NCBI RefSeq assembly: GCF_026262505.1
Contig: NC_067204.1
Location: forward strand, 2,203,797-2,267,796
Origin: Trichomonas vaginalis G3
Lineage: Eukaryota > Parabasalia > Trichomonadida > Trichomonadidae
Length of the DNA: 64,000 nucleotides
Reading direction: 5' to 3'
Made by a program: the position numbers and the translations under genes. The notes beneath the pieces are model-generated. The model made no database searches, was not told the origin of the DNA, and saw only the letters and a list, made by a program, of their open reading frames with translations. The stretch's first letter is position 1. The number at the start of each line of letters is the position of its first letter. Below are positions 43,201 to 52,629 of this stretch, one piece after another.

Positions 43201-44904
43201 AGATATTTTGAGACACCGAGTCACTTTTTGTTTGAATTTTTGAGAGCATATTTGGACAGTGGGGCAAACTATGCAGAATTAGCGAAAAGGATGACTAATT
43301 TCAGAACAGTTGATAAAGATATTGCCGCTAAGATCTCAGTTCCGATTGTAAATGCCATTACATCGGATGTACTGAGTATTGCGATGCACGCGAAGGAGAA
43401 CGACTACGCAAACGACAGATTCATGAAGCCGATCATCCTAGCGTGCAGAAATGGCCCATTCTCCAAAGAATGGTCAAATAAGGAAGTATCAATCGTAATG
43501 CAAGTCGCAGGCAACAACTACATACCACAATGCAACGGAATGAATGACTGGGCAGAGTTCAGAGCTATCGGGCGCCTCATTATGAAGTCACAAGACATGA
43601 TTCAACCGTTTTTCATGAGTTTTGACGAATGTTTGAGGAAACCGAAGCGACCAGACGACACAGTACTGATCACCCCTGAAATGCGAAACTGCCCAATGGA
43701 TTCCGGAAGCTTACCTCTCGCGAAAAATATTGTCGACAATTACAGAATGATTACGAACCAATTAAAGCATATCAGAACACTCGCTACAGAGGGAATAAAG
43801 CATTTCATACGCAGCGGAGACCTTCCTGAGAAGTGGGACGCTGAATGTGACTATGCCTTAGTTACAGGAGTCGTACAGTTCGGATTCCAGGCCAGAGAAA
43901 AACTCGGAAGGATCGTACCGCACTCATCGCCCAATTACTTGGACATTCCAATGGCCAGGCCTTTGGCAGATTTCCAATATTACCTTGGCCAACAAGGGAA
44001 GTGCCTGAAGAGGTTACAGTTCGTCATTATGAATAATGTTCCGATCAAAAGACATATTAGTTTCTTCGAAACTGCAATTCATCGTGTTGAATTTCAGTTT
44101 CCCGATTATCAGAAGATCGCTTATGAGAAAATGCTTCAGATGCAACGCGCCCATCAACAGATCCAGCTCTTGAAAGACCAAAATCCAAATATTTTCAAAA
44201 TTATTCCGAGTGGTCACAAAACAGCGAAGCAAGAAACGAAGCCAGCGCCTCCTCCTGCATCCAAAACACAGAAACAGACAGCTCCGCCCCCTCCGATTCA
44301 GCCAATTGCCCCAATTCCGCCTCCTCCACCTCCTCCACCGCCGCCACCTCAAGAAAACGAGAGTTCGATCTTCGGAATCTCACCAGACTTCTTCGCAGAG
44401 CTCCAAAAGACCTCGCTGCCGCCTCCACCTCCTCCTCCGAGTTCATCATCAAATTCAAACTCATTCAGAGGCCCAGATGTACCTAATTCCTCGTTTAACT
44501 TCCAGCCTCCTCCACAGGCACCACGATTACCAACTCCTCCGGTCATTCCTGCACAGAGTATGTTCGCATTAGCCCTCAGATTCCCTCCTCCGCCTCCTCC
44601 ACCGCAACCATCCCCACAACAGTCGATGTCGCCACAGGTTGCGTCGAAAATTCCTGCAAATATGGGTGGAAAGTCGACATCTTCAAAAATTCCAGCGAAT
44701 ATCGGAACTTTCCCTCCTCCACCTCCTCCACAACCGGTAAACAACAACGATAATGATAACATGCCTTCGATTTTCGGCATTGATTCGTCAGATCTTCCGC
44801 CATTTCTTCCTGCGCCTTTGCCAATCGATGACAAGAACAGATCTCCACTCAATTCAAAGTTTCCTAACCAAGACTTACCTAAGAAAATGGTCTTTTTGCC
44901 ATGA
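40291..44904 (+). CDS. CHD-type chromodomain remodeller homologue with degenerate ATPase and proline-rich tail
   Basis: 1537 residues. N-terminus: Gln/Lys-rich, acidic and basic patches. About residues 190-345: paired chromodomain-like region ending in EYLIKWRGSNSPTWEDSSTL, a clear chromodomain core. About 370-740: SNF2-like two-lobe helicase shape with degraded motifs. The Walker A position reads LTENGSGRVGAALSFLHL (no G-K-T/S; lysine lost), motif II reads WNYIIVDSLNPPN instead of D-E-A-H, and the helicase C motif V/VI arginines are not seen. About 850-1300: helical SANT/SLIDE-like region. About 1310-1530: proline runs (PPPPPPPPPPP) with two copies of SIFGI(S/D) (about 1368 and 1493). It cannot be a conventional ATPase; a histone-reading scaffold is likely. 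The frame is fully open, so the loss looks tolerated rather than decay. Confidence 0.75.
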   Translation: MLPPKLPDKSSYDWQSIPESQRQLYIQQLRTNSQLQPQIINNLSAQQQQKKKTTRKKGRSKGSSEDASFSEDELDPIEDIPSDAPRRSVRTRARNTYAEDESENEGNNPNPAPAQTHNQKGPTIDKILGKTVPQPGGQQLLCKLPGQAFSHSQYYSDSQIQSNPDNAQILSKYNSMQDSQDSVLSDVTPFISEPIFNRTSVDCFIIDHILDHRQQGEANTVPLEAFDSTHYIPGYPFKQTPNFENILAYEKPLRPPDGFSNSILDEYGIINLRGDDTVNNLTNDEEEEEEELAPIERPANPEYLIKWRGSNSPTWEDSSTLAGVGEELFHAANYEEFNNLADIYWQNLIQRRKNRKNAIDQIQSFPLMERGIELTSKQKDTINRIIESKNNKDLKISLTENGSGRVGAALSFLHLIKKLQNYKVTALIIVDKYLVPVYSAGLRVMTSLSYSEFKDDVESRAVVRQHQLLKEYGPSIDALLVSKDVFDLEGASLANIKWNYIIVDSLNPPNLSSFAAPFKIVIENRSETTTDFSYTEHAFFVSNAISGQIHDRLSKLMKLRNSRSHILADPCQLYLEMTKSHIHPFLIGPMEDIIIQKFKMRFNITVLSQEQHSDLFSSSSAKVTHLTDLIDNSKITIVVCDNHSMLRLLMSHMEKKNIKSAIINSPIREEQFPDRFHSGVIFMTRDFSSPRLTNIVPSKIIFFDIGQSILLDNSLVRFFSRKNQNVEVYRMVTDNSLEAILYSKYISDFKFNYQNISMEEMEIYLRVEAITTQPTINPLSIVNHDKMDFKMPFDKKCFEIFGKLLDKVNEPDFWDTVFSHRRVQNIKTVTWKRSDAVKVLEYMESKGFCDFEEIATQMGKQQDEVYTFARAVFLQFMTTIDKQSLVHYNLANAILWYEYYTTPFTDQFDEGPSFWQELSADEPTLQTPVFTKPVFARQINQRMKSILERIEEVWIIQTFLKLHEEPYLPPRYFETPSHFLFEFLRAYLDSGANYAELAKRMTNFRTVDKDIAAKISVPIVNAITSDVLSIAMHAKENDYANDRFMKPIILACRNGPFSKEWSNKEVSIVMQVAGNNYIPQCNGMNDWAEFRAIGRLIMKSQDMIQPFFMSFDECLRKPKRPDDTVLITPEMRNCPMDSGSLPLAKNIVDNYRMITNQLKHIRTLATEGIKHFIRSGDLPEKWDAECDYALVTGVVQFGFQAREKLGRIVPHSSPNYLDIPMARPLADFQYYLGQQGKCLKRLQFVIMNNVPIKRHISFFETAIHRVEFQFPDYQKIAYEKMLQMQRAHQQIQLLKDQNPNIFKIIPSGHKTAKQETKPAPPPASKTQKQTAPPPPIQPIAPIPPPPPPPPPPPQENESSIFGISPDFFAELQKTSLPPPPPPPSSSSNSNSFRGPDVPNSSFNFQPPPQAPRLPTPPVIPAQSMFALALRFPPPPPPPQPSPQQSMSPQVASKIPANMGGKSTSSKIPANIGTFPPPPPPQPVNNNDNDNMPSIFGIDSSDLPPFLPAPLPIDDKNRSPLNSKFPNQDLPKKMVFLP

Positions 44905-45021
44905 TTTCTTTTATTTGTATTTATTATTACATAATCTATCTTTCGTATATAGAAAATAAAATATAATGTTATTTCTTTTGTTAATTATAAATGACTTTCC
45001 TTTTTTTTTGTTACAATTTAG

Positions 45022-45420
45022 AAATTTCATTCAATAAACTTACACTCCTCTAGAAAACTGAGACCACAAGGAGAAAATCTTGATGAATGCGCATGGGTGG
45101 ACTATTATCATGAAGTCACTACAGATTTAGAAAGTGTTGTTGAGTGGCTTAGTGCTTGGATCAAGTCAGTTCGTTGTACGAGAAGTGCTGAATATACGGT
45201 GCGTTTCTGGCTTGAGATTTTCATCGTTGACGCCAAGAACAAATGTGATTTCGATCTCATCAGCTGATCTTGCCTTCTTAGCACCAGAAAAAAAAGGTCA
45301 CCATCATAATTATCTTTTGTTTTCTTGCTTTAATTATCCTTTTCAGCCTTTGAACAGAAGTTACTTGCTGAATCGAAGAAAAAATCGATGCCAAGGCCTT
45401 TCCATGGGAGGTTAAATGGG
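45022..45420 (+). pseudogene. Gene fragment, unrecognised protein
   Basis: The frame from 45022 to TGA at 45265 has 81 codons without an ATG and reads like protein (ENLDECAWVDYYHEVTTDLE, VEWLSAWIKSVRCTRSAEY, then TVRFWLEIFIVDAKNKC). Another piece on the same strand near 45350 reads SAFEQKLLAESKKKSMPRPF. Their composition is less AT-rich than the flanks. I take them as remnants of one or two disabled genes; no family recognised. Confidence 0.35.
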
Positions 45421-45626
45421 CTTTGGGCATCCACATATTAGTTTAACAACTCACTTGTAATATTTTAAACTCATTCATGAAGTCTTGTTCGGACAATTTC
45501 AAATACATGAAGAAAACGGAAATTCTCATTAAATTATATGTTTAATCTTTAAGTTAATGTTTTATTCACTTTGATTTTATCCACAATCATTCATTTTTTA
45601 ATTGAGGATTTTCAATAAGCGTCTAA

Positions 45627-46751
45627 TTTTCAATACTATCATATAAGTTATTAGATATATCAAATTATAATCCGAGTGTGAGCGAGAATGAGCTCACAAA
45701 GACATATACATTCGATTATCCATGTCCAACAAATTTTGAATGCACCGAATACGTCATTGAATTCCGACCAGGTGTGTACAAATTCGAGCTTTATGGCGCC
45801 TCTGGTGGTGGCTTACCAGGAAGGATATTGTCATATATTGACAAAGATGATAATTGCATCAACGATGCATTCGTCTCTATTGCCAATGGAAATGCGAAAT
45901 GCAGCATAACAAGAAGCCGTGGTGGTGCGGGCGGGTATATATCCGGCATCATTAAATTATCCGATCGCATCACTGCATATGCTACTATCGGCGGCCGTGG
46001 AATATACGGTCGCACTGATGAAACGCCGTCTTATGATCGTGATAAAATGGTCAAAGGCGGCTATGCAACTAATTACAAAGGTGCTGGTAACAACGATGGT
46101 GCAGGAAGTGGAGGAGGTCAAACCGCTGTCAAATTTCTGTCAAATGACCTTTGGCATCGCGTGATAGTAGCTGGTGCTGGAGGAGGATCTGACGACGAAT
46201 ATACAAGCGGAACTAAAAATGATGGATCTGGAGGCTCAGGTGGCGATTTTACTGCACAAGGATACTGGATAAATGGAATATTAAACTCAGATCGATTAGC
46301 TAATTCTACATTTGGATTTACATTTGGATCCGGAGAATCAGCTCAAAAAGATGGGTCGAAAAATTCAAAAGGAGTTCAAAGTGGAAGTGGTTATTCTGAC
46401 AGACCTGGTGCCGGAAGTGGATGGTTCGGTGGATTTGCAGGTCATAATGGAGATGGTGGATCTGGGGGAGGAAGTTCGTGGGCACTCTCGAAGAATGCAA
46501 TCATCCCTCAAGGAAACATTACAGCAACAGATAGCTTTTACAACTTAAATGATAGTCGTCCATATTCATTCAGTCTTGATGATGGATATCTCTTCAGTGA
46601 TGTCAAGACATATCCTGGCATCTGGGAAGGCAACGGTCGTCTTGTCATCACAATTCTGGACAGCATCATATATCCTTCTTGTGTTTCTATCAATTGCTCA
46701 CACTTTTCATATTTCCTTTTATTTATTTTATTTTTCGAAACTCACTCATGA
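45627..46751 (+). CDS. Glycine-rich family copy 1 (no ATG at the expected start)
   Basis: Open frame of 375 codons (357 counted from a GTG at 45678). Order: a leader SILSYKLLDISNY, then a first beta-rich part (LTKTYTFDYPCPTNFECTEY, FRPGVYKFELYGASGG), Gly-rich loops (RSRGGAGGYISGII, GAGSGGGQTAVKF, RVIVAGAGGG), GSGWFGGFAGHNG, GGSGGGSSWAL, and a shared end KTYPGIWEGNGRLVITILDS followed by a hydrophobic tail. This is the Gly-rich (ALK-type, PF12810-like) domain expanded in trichomonads, thought secreted or surface. A stop (TAA, 45624) lies directly before the leader and no ATG precedes it in frame, so a signal peptide and start are absent. The unusually long uninterrupted body argues for recent descent or selection. 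Confidence 0.65.
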   Translation, partial: FSILSYKLLDISNYNPSVSENELTKTYTFDYPCPTNFECTEYVIEFRPGVYKFELYGASGGGLPGRILSYIDKDDNCINDAFVSIANGNAKCSITRSRGGAGGYISGIIKLSDRITAYATIGGRGIYGRTDETPSYDRDKMVKGGYATNYKGAGNNDGAGSGGGQTAVKFLSNDLWHRVIVAGAGGGSDDEYTSGTKNDGSGGSGGDFTAQGYWINGILNSDRLANSTFGFTFGSGESAQKDGSKNSKGVQSGSGYSDRPGAGSGWFGGFAGHNGDGGSGGGSSWALSKNAIIPQGNITATDSFYNLNDSRPYSFSLDDGYLFSDVKTYPGIWEGNGRLVITILDSIIYPSCVSINCSHFSYFLLFILFFETHS

Positions 46752-46937
46752 CAATAATGATGAACTTTTGTAAACAATTATTTGATTATAATGATAATAA
46801 TAATAAACAAAATAATTAATCTGAATTTTAATTCTACCCATTTCTGATACAAAACATGTATGTGTAGAATATAATCAGTTTCAACAAATCATTGTTACTT
46901 TTTAACCGATAAAATATTCATTTTTTTCATTGAATGA

Positions 46938-48101
46938 TATCAAATTTCTTATTCAACAATTTTATCCTATAAATTATTAGATTCAGTAAGATATCGGGAT
47001 CATGTAGGCTATGATCCAGCAACAAAGACATATAAATTCGATTATCCATGTGAATCTCGATATGATTGTACCGATTATGAAATTAAATTTAAGCCCGGTG
47101 TCTATAAGTTCGAACTCTATGGTGCTTCAGGAGGCGCTGTTCTAGACCATACATCATCATACATCGACAAAAATCTCAAATGCATAAGTGAAGACATAGT
47201 AAAATTTCATAATGGAAACACGAAATGTCATCAAGTTGGTAACCGAGGTGGCGCAGGCGGATATATTTCAGGCACCATCAAACTTTCTCACCCTATAACC
47301 GCTTTTGCAACGATAGGTGGTCAAGGATCCTTTACAAACAATTATAAAACAAATGATTTTGATGTTAACAAGATGATCAAAGGTGGATATGGAGGAGGGG
47401 GCAATGCCTTTTCTTTCTATGCCGATGATGGTAACTATGGATCAGGAAGTGGCGGAGGTCAAACCGCTGTCAAATTCGTGTCAAATGACCTTTGGCATCG
47501 AGTGATAGTTGCAGGTGCTGGAGGCGGTTCCGATAATTATTTTTATGCTGACTCATATAATAGCTACGATGATGGCTCAGGAGGATCGGGCGGTGGCCTT
47601 ACCGCACAATGATACTGGCTTGATGGCGTTTATAATTCATCCAGATTAGCTAATTCTACATTTGGATTTACATTTGGATCCGGAGAATCAGCTCAAAAAG
47701 ATGGGTCGAAAAATTCAAAAGGAGTTCAAAGTGGAAGTGGTTATTCTGACAGACCAGGTGCAGGAAGTGGATGGTTTGGAGGATTTGCAGGTCACAATGG
47801 AAATGCTGGATCCGGGGGAGGAAGTTCGTGGGCAGTCTCAAAGAATGCAATCATCCCTCAAGGAAACATTACAGCAACAGATAGCTTTTACAATATAAAT
47901 GATAGTCGCCCATATTCATTCAGTCTTGCCGATGGATATCTCTTCAGTGATGTCAAGACATATCCTGGCATCTGGGAAGGCAACGGTCGTCTTGTCATCA
48001 CAATTCTGGACAGCATCATATATCCTTCTTGTATCTGTCTCAATCGCTCACACTTTTCATATTTCCTTTTATTTATTTTATTTTTCGAAACTCACTCATA
48101 A
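46938..48101 (+). pseudogene. Glycine-rich family copy 2, one in-frame stop
   Basis: Same architecture as copy 1 with leader TILSYKLLDSVRYRDHVGYD. The 5' half is of the second sequence type in the array (SSYIDKNLKCISEDIV, GGQGSF, SDNYFYADSY), while the 3' half matches copy 1 (SAQKDGSKNSKGVQSGSGYS). A TGA at 47610-47612 interrupts GLTAQ/YWLDG, where sisters have a Gly codon. No ATG start is present. Otherwise the frame continues to the shared C-terminus, so the stop is young. Confidence 0.7.
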
Positions 48102-48350
48102 CACTAAGAATAAACAATTATGATAAGTTATATATATTTATATAATATCTAATGGCATGACCTGATACATGTCCAAATTATTAGCCTTCGATATGATTCA
48201 GAAATTTTCTCAAATGATGATTTTGAAAAATTTCGATTATCATGAATTAAAACTTGAATTTGTATTAAGTATATATCACTTTCTTTTTTATGATCGATTT
48301 TTTTTTGCAAAGTAAACCATTTTTATTTAGAGATTTCAAATAGCATTTAG

Positions 48351-49490
48351 TTATCAATATTATCATATAGTTTATTAGACGAAAACAAGTATGAGACTAA
48401 TGTGAGCGTCAATGAACTCACAAAGACATATACATTCGATTATCCGTGTCAAACAAATTTCGAATGCACCGAATATGTCATCGAATTCCAACCCGGCATC
48501 TATAAATTCGAGCTTTATGGCGCCTCCGGTGGTGGCGCTCCAGGAAGAACATCATCATATATTGACAAAGATGGCAATTGCACCAATGAAGCAATAGTTT
48601 CACTTGCCAATGGTAACACGAAATGTAACATAACTGGAAGTCGTGGTGGTGCTGGCGGATACATATCCGGCATCATTAAATTATCCGATCGCATCACTTC
48701 ATATGCTACTATCAGCGGCCGCGGAATATATGGTCGCACAGTCGATGCTCAAACCTTTGATCGCGATAAGATGATTAAAGGCGGCTATGGTGGTGGCGGC
48801 TATGCAACTAATTACCGTGGCCCACGCAATACCGATGGCGCGGGAAGTGGAGGCGGTCAAACCGCCGTTAAATTTTTGTCAAATGACCTTTGGCATCGAG
48901 TGATAGTTGCTGGTGCTGGAGGTGGTTCTGACAATGAACATACCGTTGGATCTGAAGATGATGGATCAGGAGGATCAGGCGGTGGCCTTACTGCTCAAGG
49001 ATACTGGATTAATGGCGTGTTGAAATCAGATCGATTAGCTAATTCCAATTTTGGATTTACATTTGGATTCGGTGAATCAGCTCAAGAATTTGGATCAAAA
49101 AATCAAAATGGTGTTCGAAATTTTGGAGGATCATCTGATAGAGCAGGCGCAGGAAGCGATTGGTTTGGAGGATTTGCAAGTCACAACGGAAATGGAGGTT
49201 CAGGAGGAGGAAGCTCGTGGGCACTATCAGCAAATGCAATCATCCCTCAAGGAAAAATTGAAGTTCGAGATAGTTTTTACAATCTAAATGATAGTCGCCC
49301 ATATTCATTCAGTCTTGATGATGGATATCTCTTCAGTGATGTCAAGACATATCCAGGTATCTGGGAAGGCAACGGTCTTCTTGTTATCACAATTCTGGAC
49401 AGCATCATATATCCTTCTTGTGTTTCTATCAATTGCTCACACTTTTCATATTTCCTTTTATTTATTTTATTTTTCGAAACACAATCATAA
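48351..49490 (+). CDS. Glycine-rich family copy 3 (no ATG at the expected start)
   Basis: 380 open codons from just after a TAG (48348) through leader LSILSYSLLDENKYETNVSV to the shared end. First half as copy 8 (DGNCTNEAIVSLANGNTKCN), later half with the FASHNGNGGSGGGSSWALSA and IPQGKIEVRDSFYNLND version also found in copy 6. Upstream, an Inr-like TCACTTTCTTTTTT followed directly by ATG (48290) resembles the promoter and start of intact relatives, but the ATG is in another frame (112 nt from the GTG) and the stretch between has stops. So this copy retains promoter relics yet cannot be translated from it conventionally. Confidence 0.65.
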   Translation, partial: LSILSYSLLDENKYETNVSVNELTKTYTFDYPCQTNFECTEYVIEFQPGIYKFELYGASGGGAPGRTSSYIDKDGNCTNEAIVSLANGNTKCNITGSRGGAGGYISGIIKLSDRITSYATISGRGIYGRTVDAQTFDRDKMIKGGYGGGGYATNYRGPRNTDGAGSGGGQTAVKFLSNDLWHRVIVAGAGGGSDNEHTVGSEDDGSGGSGGGLTAQGYWINGVLKSDRLANSNFGFTFGFGESAQEFGSKNQNGVRNFGGSSDRAGAGSDWFGGFASHNGNGGSGGGSSWALSANAIIPQGKIEVRDSFYNLNDSRPYSFSLDDGYLFSDVKTYPGIWEGNGLLVITILDSIIYPSCVSINCSHFSYFLLFILFFETQS

Positions 49491-49643
49491 CAATAATAAT
49501 AAATTATCATAAAAGTTTTTGGTGTTAGATTTATCCAACTATATAACAAAATTTGTCAAATGATGAATTATAGAAAAAATTCACTTAACATGGCTCAAAG
49601 CTTGAATTTTTATTAAATATAAAAATCATTTTCTCTTTTGAAA

Positions 49644-51075
49644 TAAGGGTTTCGTTTTGTGAAAAAAACGTACAATACGCAATTTCGCTAAAAAAACATT
49701 TAGCTAGCAATTTCGACCTTTGACTCCACTCAAGACGTCACTTTTTTAATTTTGCGGTATCATATTTTTGGAAAATCTTTATGAATATTATATAAAAAGT
49801 CTCTTTAATATCTATATTTCATATTTTTATCGATTTTAAAAGTTTTGGCGAAAAGTATTCAATTATTTTTGCTATTTGGTCGGGTAAATGTCAGATTTGC
49901 GACATTTTCTGATATGATATTCAGATTCTACGTTGATAATAATGCTTATAGAACCCTCTTGCTATTGTGTCAAAATTGCGAAACCGATAGCAAAAATATC
50001 TCGCAATATCAAAATTGAGATATTGAGTGAATTATGCATTATAGAGATTAAAAATCTGATTTGTGAAAACATCTCATCAGTTTCTAGCTAATTCAAAAAT
50101 CTTTACTATCTTATTCGATTAAAATGAAAAGGGAATAGTTTCATTATGCTTTAAATGACAGCCTTATAATATAATCATAGTTTTCGCTCAATATGCAGCA
50201 TTTTTTTTTCGAAATCTATGGTCAATGTCCTAAATACTGATTGCTTTGCATTCATATCTCTTACATTTTCTATACCCACATCAATATTCATTGCTATTCC
50301 TATCTTTTTCATTTTTGTTTGTTTCTCATAATTTCTCAAAAAACACGAGAGTAGGTGCCAAAAGTGCTTACTCTTAAACAACCATCGGATTTCCGGGTGA
50401 AATCGTGACACACTTTCGTCTTTCGTAGGCAGTGGTGGTTGTTACAAAAGGTAACTTCGAATGTAGCGTGAAATCTGCAAAAAAAATTCTGAAATTTGAA
50501 TGGAGAACACAAAAATTGAATAGTTTACGTCAATAAAAAAGAGAAAAATAAAGCCAATGTGTCTCGAACCTAGGACTTAGAGCAGCAATCCCACTGTTTA
50601 TCAAATTACACTACATGCATCTCTCACCTCAGTGAATGAGATCAACTATATGATAACTTTTTCCCCATTATATTCTTGTGGAAAAGTGACAAATAGCAAC
50701 TTTGACCCTCTCTCAAAAACACGATAACTTGATATTTGTAAATATCATACTTTATAACGTAAATAAGAACTTGACCTATTAAGAAAAGCAGTAATGAAAA
50801 GAAAATCTGAAATTCATAAAAATTACAAGTTTCTGATGACAATTAGCTTAATTAAACCAGGTACAAGATTATATAATTGTATTTTCTATCCAATTATCCA
50901 TATAATATCTTATCCAGAAAAAATAACTTGATCAATACCAAATGATTTTTTAACTAGTAAATAAAGTATTTTCTTTACACACACATTGTATATCATAGTT
51001 TTTTTTTTGGTTTCGCAAAACATCCAAAAACAAATATGCTATAAAAGTGACAATTTTAGCAAAACGAAACCCTTA
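49644..51075. mobile_element. TIR element family A, copy 2 (complete ends, 7-bp TSD)
   Basis: 1,432 bp from TAAGGGTTTCGTTTTG to its inverted copy CAAAACGAAACCCTTA, flanked by the direct repeat TTTGAAA (49637-49643 and 51076-51082). The empty site is seen upstream of copy 6 (CTCTTTTGAAATTG near 53931), proving insertion into the spacer of the glycine-rich array. It shares 858 bp with copy 1 and ends with about 198 bp not present there. The internal piece 50793-50877 matches the first 28 codons of the ubiquitin-like ORF at 9219. No transposase frame. Superfamily not assigned: 7-bp duplications are unusual. Confidence 0.85.
50348..50710 (-). mobile_element. Nested 363-bp insert with pol III-type boxes (repeat copy 2)
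   Basis: Absent from copy 1 of the family A element, which defines the pre-insertion sequence. Flanked by TCTCAAAAAACACG (50334-50347) and TCTCAAAAACACG (50711-50723), a 13-14 bp duplication differing by one A. The insert is the reverse complement of 22412-22773. In the minus direction it has A box TAGTGTAATTTGATAAAC and B box GGTTCGAGAC. Long, slightly variable duplications containing an A run are what LINE-mobilised SINEs leave, but no tail or LINE partner is visible. Confidence 0.7.
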
Positions 51076-51137
51076 TTTGAAATTGTTTTTTAAACAAAGT
51101 AAATCATTTTTATTTAGAGATTTCAAATCGTATTTAG

Positions 51138-52286
51138 CCATCAATATTATCATATAGATTATTAGACGAAAACAAGTATGAGACTAATGTGAGCGTGGAT
51201 AATGTCACAAAGACATATACATTCGACTATCCATGTCCAACAAATTTCGAATGCACCGAGTATATCATCGAATTCCAACCAGGCGTCTATAAATTTGAAC
51301 TTTATGGTGCTTCAGGAGGTGCTGCTCCAAACCATACATCATCACATATTGATGAAAATGGAAATTGCATAAGTCAAGATATTGTAAAATTTCTTAATGG
51401 AAATACAAAATGTCATCAAGTTGGTAACCGTGGCGGAGCTGGTGGCTATATTTCAGGTATAATAAAACTTTCTCACCATATAACCGCTTTTGCAACGATA
51501 GGTGGTCAAGGAACATTTACTTTGAATCCCAATGCAAATGATTTTGATGTTAATAAGATGATTAAAGGTGGCTATGGGGGAGGAGGCTCCGCCTTTAATT
51601 ATTATGGTTCTGATAACAACTATGGTTCGGGAAGCGGTGGTGGTCAAACCGCTGTCAAATTTGATTCAAACGATCTTTGGCATCGTGTAATTGTTGCTGG
51701 TGCTGGAGGTGGTTCTGATAATTATTATTATATTGATACATATAGAAAAGGAGATGATGGTTCGGGTGGTTCAGGAGGTGGGTTTACTACGCAGGGTTTT
51801 TGGGTAGATGGCGTCCTGAATTCAGAGAAAATTGCTAATTCTATCTTTGGATTTACATTTGGATCAGGAGAATCTGCTCAGGAAAACGGATCAAAAAATA
51901 AAAATGGAGTTAGTGCAGGTATTGGTGGATATGACAGACCAGGTGCAGGAAGTGGATGGTTTGGAGGATTTGCAGGTCACAATGGAAATGCTGGATCCGG
52001 GGGAGGAAGTTCGTGGGCAGTCTCAAAGAATGCAATCATCCCTCAAGGAAACATTACAGCAACAGATAGCTTTTACAACTTAAATGATAGTCGCCCATAT
52101 TCATTCAGTCTTGATGATGGATATCTTTTCAGTGATGTCAAGACATATCCTGGCATCTGGGAAGGCAACGGTCGTCTTATTATCACAATTCTTGACAGCA
52201 TCATATATCCTTCTTGTGTTTCTATCAATTGCTCACACTTTTCATATTTCCTTTTATTTATTTTATTTTTCGAAACTCACTCATAA
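51138..52286 (+). CDS. Glycine-rich family copy 4 (no ATG at the expected start)
   Basis: 383 open codons after a TAG at 51135; leader PSILSYRLLDENKYETNVSV. It belongs to the second type of first half (SGGAAPNHTSSHIDENGNCI, HITAFATIGGQGTFTLNPNA, a longer SDNYYYIDTY loop) with the GHNGNAGSGGGSSWAVSKNA version of the second half. Ends with the shared hydrophobic tail. The nearest upstream Inr-type sequence is separated from it by the family A element's right end and a region with stops. Expression therefore uncertain. Confidence 0.65.
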   Translation, partial: PSILSYRLLDENKYETNVSVDNVTKTYTFDYPCPTNFECTEYIIEFQPGVYKFELYGASGGAAPNHTSSHIDENGNCISQDIVKFLNGNTKCHQVGNRGGAGGYISGIIKLSHHITAFATIGGQGTFTLNPNANDFDVNKMIKGGYGGGGSAFNYYGSDNNYGSGSGGGQTAVKFDSNDLWHRVIVAGAGGGSDNYYYIDTYRKGDDGSGGSGGGFTTQGFWVDGVLNSEKIANSIFGFTFGSGESAQENGSKNKNGVSAGIGGYDRPGAGSGWFGGFAGHNGNAGSGGGSSWAVSKNAIIPQGNITATDSFYNLNDSRPYSFSLDDGYLFSDVKTYPGIWEGNGRLIITILDSIIYPSCVSINCSHFSYFLLFILFFETHS

Positions 52287-52629
52287 CACTAATAATAAAC
52301 AATCGTAATGTTCTATTTTTGAATCAATATCATTTTTCTAGTTGTATCAACATCATTTATAAGTGCAGACATTGATTTTAATAACTCACGTATTTAAACA
52401 ACTTAATTAATTTGGGAATGATCTTCTTAATTTCTTGGACATATTCTGCACAATTGTCATTTGATGCTTTGATTGTAGAGATATTCCGTGTTGTGAATAA
52501 TTTTATCCTAATATAAATATTGATCCAAATGTTAATATTTTATAAGAGAATTAATTGATGTTCATATTTACTCTACTTTTACTACATTTTAAGTCATTTT
52601 TAATATGATTAGTTTGAAATCGTTTCTAG

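Noticed and set aside
48290-48345. Signal-peptide exon with an intron before glycine-rich copy 3
   Set aside because: The ATG is followed by stops, and no GTAYGT donor or ACTAACACACAG-type acceptor of trichomonad introns is present.
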